A stretch of 64,000 nucleotides of DNA from assembly GCF_003945595.2 (NCBI RefSeq), contig NW_024104321.1, positions 806,765 to 870,764 on the forward strand. The letters run 5' to 3'. Position numbers and translations under genes: made by a program. The notes beneath the pieces are model-generated. The model was not told the DNA's origin. It ran no database searches and was given only the letters and a program-made list of their open reading frames with translations. This DNA comes from Pipra filicauda (Eukaryota > Chordata > Aves > Passeriformes > Pipridae). The stretch's first letter is position 1, and the number at the start of each line of letters is the position of its first letter. This document shows positions 36,701 through 45,541 of the stretch, piece by piece.

Positions 36701-39700
36701 GGTTGCTGGTACCATGACCTCTGTGAATCACACCATCATCACTAAGAAAATAATCAAGCAGAGAGGAAAGATGGGATGAGTAGTCTTAGTTAAGCTTAAA
36801 ATTCCTTGGAATAACTGTGCTTAATATTTCATTGTGTTTAAATGCTGAAGAGTTTTGGTCACATCAACGTATCTTTGTAGAGAAGCCTTTATTTCTGGCA
36901 GGGTTCTGCAGGCACCCGGGTACCAGATATGACCTACCAGATTTCCCATAACACATGATTTTTCCCTGATGTGAGCTTGCAGGGTCTAAATAGTCTTACT
37001 AAGGAGATGAAGACTTTCAAGCAGGGAAGTGTTAATTTCAAATCATGGTGAAACAGAACATCAAAATCTTTCATTAAGTGGAATGACCATGCAACTCTCT
37101 CTATTTCTGCAATGTGGAAAACAAATCCTTCTCTTCCCGTCCCCACACTACACATGGAAGACATAAATCACTATTTAAGCACATTCACAGTACTTCACTT
37201 AGGGGTTATTCCAACCTTAGCAAACTTCTGCATTGAAATGCTGGTACAAGACAGGCTTAGTAAATCTGATGCACGCCACAGCAAGGTCATACACCCAGTT
37301 ATTTCTGTCCAAAGATATAGCAGGTCATAGTTAAGAAAGAGATAGCATTTGTATGTGAAGGTATTTAAAAAGAAATAATGAATAATGAGATATACTGAAG
37401 CAGATAAAGTAGCAAGCCAAATCCCTAATTGGTGTATTAAAAAGGAAGCTTTCCATATTCGCATAGCACTGAATGTTTATTAGATACTGCATATTTCATC
37501 ACGTTAACAACACAGTGATAGCAGCTAAATGCAGCTTCATGAAAGCAAAAAAATTACTGAAGAAATACATGTTTACTTAGTGTCTCAACAACTTGATATT
37601 TTTATTAAGGCAGTTGTTTAAATTTCATTGAATATAAGGTGATAAATTATCTTTTACATTAATTTCTCCATTTGAGGTTAAAAAAAATCTTTATTTTGAA
37701 ATACATATTTTCTATCACAAAAGAAAACAATTGAATTAAAACCTGGTTATATAATTTCACTGCTATAAAGTCTGAAGGGTACTTAAGATAAACACTAAAG
37801 ATATCATTATCAGTATATATTTATGTCGTAAGTGGAGCTGAACAACTACTTCAATTAAACTTAGTTTAGTTAATTTTCCACAGGGTTGTAAAGGTCTCTG
37901 AAAGTACTAAGATTTATTATTTCTAATGTAATAGAAAACAAGTAGGGCTGCATTTTTTATATGCCTTAATATACTTTTTTCCCCTCCCACTTTGCCTCTA
38001 AAAAAATGGTATTAATTAATTGTTTCAGCTGAAGAAGCAAATCAGCAAAACAAATGTAACTTCATGTCTGATGCTAAAAGTGTATGTCTGGACCTCCTTA
38101 CCTTAAAATATGTTCTTATATTACAAAATGAAAGAGAATCAACAACACAGTTTGTCTCAAAAGTCAGTGGATTGAAGGCAGGAAGACTTTCTAGCCAGTA
38201 TGATAAAACACATACCGTGAAACTGAAGTCTGAAAGCTTTTTCTGAGCAAAACTACTGTCCTCTGGTTTGAAGAAAAATGGTCTTCAGAGGCAATAGATG
38301 ACATGCTATATGTATCAATCAATCAATCATTTGCTTGATCAATGTCTTTCCCTCCTTGAAAAAATGACAATACACAAGACTTAGCTGAAGTGGAACAAAT
38401 GTTCACTTGCTCATCTTTAATGTAAATGTACCTTATGGATTGTTGATCTTTCCAGAGACTACTGCTGTGTTGATTAATTGCTAATGAATGCTAATGAAGG
38501 AGTGAGGTGAATATACACAGTGATGTATTTAAGTGATGATTGATTGGCTTTAACACTAGCTGTCAGGAGAGTACTTACCACATGCACAACAAGTCCATAA
38601 ATATGCACAGAACTGTTAGTTGTCTTGCTGCATGTCTCTGCGGTCTTTTAGTCGATCTGTGACAGGGAGAGAACTGCCCCTCTAGACTTTCATTGCTAAA
38701 GTAAATTCATTCCTTAGGAAGGACATCAACTCTCAGTGACAGGTTTTAATTAAACATTGATGATCAGTGCACAGTTACAGACAAAATGTCACAAAATGTT
38801 CCTTTCCAAAAGCAAAAGTAAATTTTTAGAAAATTTTAATAATAAAGAAAATGCTTTGAGACTGATGAAAATAGAAAAAGAATATGTTCACGAAAGCTCC
38901 AAAATACAGCAGAAACATTAGGATAAACAAAAGAAATGCCATTTCCAATTTAAGAAGAGCAATACTACATTATTCCTTTTTGAGACGGGGTACAATGAAT
39001 TGAAGCAGCAAACTTTTTCTGGCAAGTGATATACAGCTTGTTAGAAATTTCAGTGACTAACTAAAAAAACAGCTACTGACCAAATAAAGAAAAGTGAGAG
39101 AACTCTATGCCTGGCTCAAGTGCAATGAAGGAGAGAATGGGAGGTGGAGGATTCAGTATAGCAGACCCTTGAGCCAGAATGGGAGATGCCTGTGGAGATT
39201 GTTGCCAGCTCAGGATAAATGGCCTGAGTGGGGAAAAGGAGTTATTTTTGTCATTTGGATAACAAATGCTCAATGTTCAGTAATCAATATCCAAATTTCT
39301 CTTGTGCGAGGGTCTTTTGAAACACCTGCCATAGCTGCATGGGAATATATCCCAAATACTAGTCTCTGGTGAATTCAGAGCAATGATAGTAACAATTTAC
39401 AATGACCTTTAAAAATTGAAGTTAAAATTCCTTTCTTCAAAAGGAGTTCTTTCTCAATAATAAATACATTCTTCACACAGTCAAGTTAAGCTAATCAATT
39501 TGTTTATTTTATACAGCCCACAAGAAAGGAATAGATAGGAACAGTTATTTCTAAACACCTAAATTTCAACCACCTTTAATTTTCAAGTCCTTAAGCACTT
39601 TCCCATAGGTACGCAGACCCTCATGAAGATAATTTGAACTTACCAGTAGCTAACAGCTGCATGTTGCAGGTGATTTTATACTTGCAGGAATAAGAACTGA

Positions 39701-42700
39701 AATTCGGACATTGGTAGAAGCATATTCAAATATTTCTAACGATTCACAAAATTTAATTTAGAGTCAGCTTTGCTGCTGCTTCTGCTAAAATTTGTATGTA
39801 CTAAGTTGAGCTGGCATCCAGGTTTATGAAATTGGCCTGTGCTTCCACATACCAAATGGGAAGGGAAACAGTATGGTGACAGTGAATTTCCACCCAGGCA
39901 GCTCTGGAGGTAACCACAATTGCTTGATTCAGCAACAGGCTTTGGCAGTTAATTGGCAGCTGTAAATGGAAGCCCCGGAATTACTGCCAACTGAAGGGAA
40001 GTAGGGCATCAGCTTCCCTTGTTTTAGTGTAGAACTTCTCAGAAGAGGAAAATACACTTCAGTGGTATTCATACAGCAAAATCTGCATAATGGAGGTGTG
40101 AAAAAAATTATTTTAACCTATTTAGGCAAAATGGACAAATGAGGAAGAGAAAAGCTTTGTATGGCAAAACTGCATCTCAAAAGCAGTTGACTCAGATTAG
40201 ATGGAATAAAAGAATTTAAACAAACAATTACAAATGCAAGTTGGAAAGTGGTTTAAAAATATCATCTGGTCACAATCTTGCAATTCAAGAAGAGAACCAC
40301 GTGGGGGAAAAAAACACAAAAAACCAACAAACTTGATTTAGAGGGAATGTGAAAACCCCAATAATTAATTGCAGAATCATATAAAACAATTCAGAAAAAA
40401 AAGAGTATGTCCGAAGGGATTAATGTAAATTAGAAGCTATGAATAATAAAAAAAAGATAAGGGAGACAAAAGAACATCAATGGTTGTCTAGGGTCAGCTG
40501 ATAAGATAATACAAAGGAGAATTTCAGATATATTAAAATTGTAAGACATGCACAAAAGCTGTTGAAAGTAGGGAAAATCCCAATATTGAAGCACACCGGA
40601 TGTTTCTGTCCTGTATTTACTAAAAGTAGTCATATCATATACTCACAGTAAAATGAAAAGGTGAAAAAAAGAGAAAATACTAAACAGTAGCTATTAAAGG
40701 TAGATTTTTCAGCAGTGACAAACAGAAGCCATTTGCATACCAGCATTTAGATGAGTTAGTCTAGGAATTATCTGAAACCTTCAGCATGTTTTTCAGTATA
40801 TTTGGAATATACTCAAGCAATGGAAGAAAGCTGCTGAGGTAGAAGAAAAAGAGAGAACATAAAGAAGCAAGTAACTATGTTTTCGTAATCTGATGTCAGT
40901 TCCAAACAAAAATGTAAGTTTGCACATGATACAACTTGGTTAATAAATTGTATTGATAGAATGACTCAGCATAGATTAAAAAAAACTACAAACTTAACTA
41001 AGTCATCAACTATTTTTAAATAAGATTACCCAACTGCTCTAAATATATCACATGTATTCACTTTTATAGTGCTTTTTTTTTTTTTTTACTGTTACTGTAT
41101 AAATTTTCAATTAAGAACACAGACAAAACCCTGATAGCTGTCACTGTTTAGGTAGCTTAAAATTTTCCTGCCTGATATAGCTCAAAATGCAATTAGGAAG
41201 AGTGTGGGCAGGGGCTGGGAGGTGTGTGTGTCTGTCTGTGAGAAGAGGTAAAGTTTTTCAAGAAATCAAAAATTTTCCCATTTGACTCATATGTCAGAAA
41301 AAGTTTCTGGCATATTGCTGAGGAAATCCACATTGGCAGAAAGGAAAGTTGAGCTCTTTGTTTTTTGAAAAGTTGACCTGAGTGGCACCTGCTGAGTTTC
41401 CCAGAATGCGTTAGCAAACTGAGTACTGGGTTTTTGTCAGTTCTAATTCTCATTCATTTTGCTCTGTTATGCCAGGATTCTGTAGGGGGCTTTTGCCCCC
41501 TTCATTATCCAGGCAAACACACATGTAATCCAGCTTCTCTCAAACACTGTAGCTACCGAAATCACTGTGTAAAAAATCTCATAACCACTGGAGCCATCAT
41601 GCCTTATGAAGAATTACAAGTGAGACTTTTTCAGACCTGGTTTAGAAATTTTATTTCAGCTTTATTTTTTTCAGTGGCTAAACAGAAATTGTCTAACATA
41701 GCAAGTCTTTTTAATTGGTCACTTGCATTGAAGAGATTTGTTAGAGAGGAATAGAAATTTGTCTGGATTTGAAATTTTCAGGTTATTTAATGAACCCTGA
41801 ATTGAAGAACCAAGATTTGAAAAACTATGCACAGCATTTGTGATTAGAGAGGGACTTTCAGGAAATCTTAGCTGTCATTGTAGCATTTTTGTGAACTGGG
41901 GAGATTTTCAGAGGTGATGCCTGCAGAGTTTCAGACAGGAGCTGCTTGATACTCCTTTGCTGTGAGGATATTTCTCTAAATCTGAATCAGGAGATTGAAT
42001 AAATAGGTTGTAGTTTTTGGGCAGGAGACCACATGAATCTTTACTCTTGTACATACAGAGACTAATTATAATAGTTCAAGAAACTATTTTTTATTACCTT
42101 TCCTCTTGTTTTATTAATCTTCTCCCAACCTGAATGATCACCACCTATCATAGACCCTTCAGGGAACACGGTCGTTGAGTACTGCATAAGCCAGCCTGTG
42201 CAGCAGCACACTGTTTTATTTTATACCAACTGTATGAAATCAAGGATTCCTCCTGAGCATAATGTGTTTTGGATTTTTGGTAGATCCATGTGTCTCACTG
42301 TTCCATTGAGAACTGCCGGAAAGTTGCCAGGCTGCTCTGTCTGGGTCCTGTGTCCATGTCTGGATCCACATGCTGTCAAGTTCTGTGGTTTTAAACATCC
42401 CTGTGATGCAGCACTCTTCTTAGCTTCTCTGGCATGTCTCCAGGAGACATGCACTGTGTTTGAAGGTGGCAAGACATATCCTGAATAATCCTTCAAAAGA
42501 GCACTCAGGAACAGGGAATGAGTCCATCCCACCCAGTGTTTTCAGGGGAGACTGTATAGGATGGAACAAATACACATCCAAATTAATTTGTTTCCATGGA
42601 AAAAAACCCATCAAAACAAAACATCGAAAAACTCGGGATTAATTATGTTAAAATCTACTACAATGAAGCATCAGCAGAGCATAATTTTTTTGTACTCACC

Positions 42701-43131
42701 AGTCAAGTGAGATTGTCACCATTATCTCCATGCTGGGACATAGTTGGGTCCAGCGGCAACATGGACCTCACCGAGCCCCATGGAAGTATTTCCCACCACT
42801 GGTCAACATGCACATGAAGTATTGCTTTATTATAGCGATAATTTTATGTTGTTGTGGCAGCAGTAATCACAGAAATGGTGTAGCAGAGGGCTCCCATTAG
42901 CCACCTGTGCATAAAGGCTGCTTGGAGGGAAGGGAATGAAAAATCTATGTGGTACTTCTCCTGATTTGGTGTACCAGTGTCTACCATAAAATTATTAACA
43001 CAAAAGTAAGACCACAGCAATCACTCAAGGAAGTTTCGACAGAAGAAATGGGTGAAACCACCAAACGTTTACACTCCATGGCCGTCCTTGACATCATCTA
43101 ATTTATGTTAAAAGAAGAATCATAGAATCAT

Positions 43132-43302
43132 GGAGAGGAGACTGAGGGGAAACAGCATCATGGCCTATGGCTTCCTCACAGAGGGGAAGTGGAGGGGCAG
43201 CACCAGTCTCTTCCCCTGGTGACCAGTGACAGGACCCAAGGAAATGACATGAAGCTGTGTCAGGGGAGGTTTAGGTTAGTGTTATGATCAGGTTTAGGTT
43301 AG
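43132..43302 (+). mobile_element. CR1 LINE, left half of a copy split by an LTR insertion
   Basis: Reads 'ggagaggagactgagggg', 'gtgaccagtgacaggaccc' and 'aagctgtgtcaggggaggtt', matching the 3' UTR-proximal part of the copy at 360-510. It stops at 'aggtttaggttag', where the reference copy in this window continues into 'ttggatactagaaaaaag'. The missing continuation resumes at 44264. Just upstream, 'gaatcatagaatcat' (43116-43130) looks like an antisense CR1 octamer scrap. Confidence 0.85.
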
Positions 43303-43312
43303 TGTTATGATC
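43267..43312 (+). repeat. 23-bp tandem duplication across the CR1/LTR junction
   Basis: Two identical 23-mers, 43267-43289 and 43290-43312. Each consists of 13 bases of CR1 (AGGTTTAGGTTAG) followed by 10 bases of the inserted element (TGTTATGATC). Because the unit contains both sequences, the duplication must have happened after the element inserted. Confidence 0.9.
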
Positions 43313-44263
43313 AGGTTATTAGAGAGATGCCTCTGCCTGAATTAAGATGTAAACAAGACCATGTGCCGAAGTCAATAGCATGGATTTTCATTTAACAGGA
43401 AATGTAAGGTAGAGAGAGATAGAAAGAAATAGGAAAAAGAGTGGGGGGAGAGAGAGTGACAGTGAGACAGATTAATTAGAAAGAATACCACTCTGTGGAT
43501 TCTGATGGTGTCCCATTGATCCTCTTCTTGTGGTCTTCTGGGTGGGGAGTACCAGTCTTGCTGAAGTGATGGTAGCAGTCTGGATCTGTCAAAGGAAACC
43601 CAGGGTGGTGAGGGAAGAAGCCAGTGGTGATGAGGGAAGAAGCCTGTGGTGATGAGGGAAAAAGCTTTTGAAGTGAGGGAAGTCCTGTGTGATGAAGAAA
43701 GAAGTCTGTGTGGTGAGGGAAGAAGTCCACGTATGTAAGGGAAGTCCATATGTGAGGGAAGAAGCCCGTGTGTTAATTATGCTTAGCCTGGGTAAGAACG
43801 CCCCCAGTACCTCTGCTGGGACAGGAAGTTTTACAATGGATGATGTAATACTGGATCACCGTCTTCTAAAGTGTTACAGCTACCTGTTATGTCAGCACAG
43901 TTGAATCCCTTATGGATCAGCAGAGATTAACATATTCAGGCTACCTGTGAATTGTTACAGTACAGTAGTTCCCTTGAGGGGAGTTATCATAACTCAGTCA
44001 GTTGTATAAGGACAAAGAAAAACTATCCCCCTAGCAGGATTTTACCTCTCTCCTTATCTTGTTAACACCCAGCTTGTAGCCTGAGGTGGCAGGTGTGCAC
44101 ACCCTCAGCACTTGGATGGTTACTTTGCCCATTGTCAGCTTGCACCTTGATTGTCTGAGCTATCAGCATTCTTGTCTTTCACACTTGTGGATACATTCTT
44201 CTCCTAGGAGAGTAATACCACCCTTATCTTATCTCATCTCAAATTCCCATCCAGTCGAAATCA
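43303..44263 (-). mobile_element. Probable solo LTR of an endogenous retrovirus, inserted in CR1
   Basis: This is the block that interrupts the CR1 at 43132-44501. Read on the minus strand it starts with TGATTTCGAC and ends with GATCATAACA, so it has the TG...CA ends of an LTR. In CR1 coordinates the two flanks overlap by about 6 bases, consistent with a decayed target duplication. Near its 3' end on the minus strand (about 43370-43475) lie a pyrimidine-rich run and a TTAAATGAAAA run that could be a weak polyadenylation signal. A minisatellite sits in the middle. No internal retroviral genes are present, so it would be a solo LTR. I cannot assign the family; a non-LTR insertion is not excluded. 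Confidence 0.55.
43607..43772 (-). repeat. Minisatellite inside the LTR-like insert, about 8 units of ~20 bp
   Basis: The motif GAGGGAAGAAG with variants recurs at roughly 43609, 43631, 43653, 43673, 43694, 43714, 43735 and 43753, a spacing of 18-22 bases. Intervening text is GTGATG / TCCTGTGTG-like. On the minus strand the units read CTTCTTCCCTCA. If the host block is an LTR, the array lies in its interior, possibly the U3 region, where tandem repeats are common in retroviruses. Confidence 0.85.
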
Positions 44264-44501
44264 GTAGGTATATTTGGGGAAAAGAGAAAAAAGCTGGATG
44301 CCAGAACTTTTGTGTAACCCAGGACATTCACCCAGAGGATGGTCATCTGAGGAAGTGGTCATGGCACCAAGTCTGCCAGAGTTCAAAGCTCTCAGGCACA
44401 TGGTGTGATTCTTGGGGTGGTCCTGTACAGGAACAGGAGTTGGACTTGATGATCCTTGTGGGTTCCTTACAATTCAAGATGTCCTATGATTCTATAATTC
44501 T
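44264..44501 (+). mobile_element. CR1 LINE, right half of the split copy, with 3' end
   Basis: Resumes with 'aggtatatttggggaaaag', then 'cattcacccagaggatgg', 'aagtggtcatggcaccaag', 'ctcaggcacatggtgtgatt', 'ggagttggacttgatgatcc' and the octamer tail 'cctatgattctataattct' ending near 44501. It follows the reference copy at 505-722 in order. Small indels and extra bases around 44280-44325 show decay. Confidence 0.88.
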
Positions 44502-44589
44502 CCTCCTCTGATTCACTCTTGTGAGACCCTATCTGGTGGTACTGCATCCAGCTCTAGGTCTGCAACATAAGAAAGATGTATACTTCTTG
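44502..44589 (+). mobile_element. CR1 LINE, left part of a copy split by a 484-bp insertion
   Basis: Begins immediately after the previous CR1 tail with 'ttcactcttgtgagaccc', then 'tactgcatccagctctaggt' and 'aacataagaaagatgtatac', the ORF2 segment equivalent to VRPHLEYC..QLW..KKD. It breaks off at ACTTCTTG and resumes at 45074. The 5' truncation against another CR1 tail repeats the arrangement seen at 722/726. Confidence 0.85.
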
Positions 44590-45073
44590 TGGCATTGGCA
44601 TGGGCCCGGCTGGCCCTGGGCACGTGCACGACGGCGTGGCCCGGCCCCGGGCGCTGGGGCCCGGCCCCAGACACGGAAAGGAGCAAGAGAATGGGAGCTT
44701 CGCCTGTGCGGACAGTACCATCGTGGGAGTTGAGAGGGGAGCCCTGGAACACACAGAAGAGAAGGACAACTCTAAACCCGGGCAGATGGAGCTCGTCAGC
44801 CCTGTAAGGCCATCCATCTAAGAGGAGGTCACTCTAAACAAACTTTATCTGAGGACCTCGCTGCCACCGTCCAAGCTCGCTCGGCCCCGGCAGATGAACC
44901 TTAGGATTAAAGGGTGAGCTCAGTTCAGTGCACACTGTGTCTCACCTAAAAAATCCATTGCACAGGCTCGAAGGCCTTACCTGCATTTGCAAAGCCCTGT
45001 ATCACCAGCGTGCTTGTAACAAATGTGGATAAAGACCTTTCCCTAATCTTTGTTCGCAAAGACTGGCCATGAG
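44590..45073. mobile_element. 484-bp insertion of unknown family in CR1, 8-bp target duplication
   Basis: ACTTCTTG occurs at 44582-44589 and again at 45074-45081, and CR1 is continuous if one copy and the segment between are removed. The left half (44600-44780) is GC- and CpG-rich, unlike anything else in the window. The right half is AT/GC mixed. The segment starts TGGCATTGGC and ends GGCCATGAG, with at best a weak inverted match (CATGGGCC / CATGGCC). An 8-bp target duplication is the size made by hAT and P DNA transposons, but clear terminal inverted repeats are lacking. There is no A-tail for a LINE-mobilised insert. A TGTAAGG...GTAACA stretch at about 44799-45020 could be an LTR, also unproven. 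Open frames inside it are not recognised. Confidence 0.7.
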
Positions 45074-45541
45074 ACTTCTTGCAGCGAGTCCAGAGGAGGC
45101 CTATGAAGATGATCAGAGGGCTAGAGCACCTCTCCTGTGGAGATAAACTGAGATATCTGGGGTTGTTCAGCCTGGAGAAGAGAAGGCTCCAGGAAGACTA
45201 TAGAGCAGCCTTCCAGTACCTGAAGAAGGCCCATCAGAAAGCTGAAGTGGGACTGTCCACAAGGGCATGAGGTGACAGAACAAGGCATAGTGGCTTTAAA
45301 CTGAAAGAGTCTAGATTTAAAATAGATACTAGAAAGAAATTGTTTACTGTGAGGGTGGTGAGACACTGGCACACATTGTCCAAACAGGTTGTGGATGCCC
45401 CAACGCTGGAAGTGTTAAAGGCCAGGTTGGATTAGGCTTTGAGCAACCTGTTCTAGTGAAAGGTGTTGAGCTCATGGCAGAGAGGTTGGAACTAATTGAT
45501 CTTTAAGGTCCATTTCAACCCTAGACATTCTATGATTCTAA
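45074..45541 (+). mobile_element. CR1 LINE, right part of the split copy, with 3' end
   Basis: Continues the ORF2 C-terminus: QRVQRRPMKMIRGLEHLS (about 45079-45135), [12 protein letters not shown], then YRAAFQYLKKAHQKAEVGL (about 45199-45255). It carries on through the 3' UTR ('gtgagggtggtgagacactg', 'ggaactaattgatctttaag') to 'attctatgattcta' ending near 45541. The frame is open for about 60 codons but begins in the middle of ORF2, so it makes no functional protein. Confidence 0.9.

Larger units (their letters stand above)
26346..43110. other. Long non-coding stretch, no recognised gene or repeat family
   Basis: About 16.8 kb, the longest part of the window free of CR1. It holds an A-rich run at 27037-27061, a 13-bp-stem hairpin at 27143-27178, a 16/17-mer duplication at 33676-33708, a pyrimidine-rich run at 35640-35780, a T-run at 41072-41089 and a short GC hairpin at 41484-41501. 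The longest open frame (34725-35237, + strand, 170 codons) translates to a leucine/isoleucine/phenylalanine-rich peptide typical of chance frames in AT-rich DNA. Blocks at 31020-31500 and 38460-38760 look like possible regulatory sequence but this is inference. Confidence 0.55.

Noticed and set aside
43267..43312. Telomere-like TTAGGT words
   Set aside because: Part of the normal CR1 text 'aggtttaggtt', duplicated once. Not an interstitial telomeric repeat.
43372..43749. 125-codon open frame, minus strand, with repeated FFPHH-like peptide
   Set aside because: The repeat peptide is only the translation of the minisatellite inside the LTR-like insertion.
44086..44511. 141-codon open frame, + strand
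   Set aside because: It spans the boundary between the LTR-like insert and the CR1 3' UTR, so it is a chance fusion of two non-coding pieces.
44513..44821. Several overlapping GC-rich open frames on both strands
   Set aside because: High GC removes stop codons, so overlapping frames on both strands are expected. They lie in a mobile insertion inside CR1 and match nothing I know.
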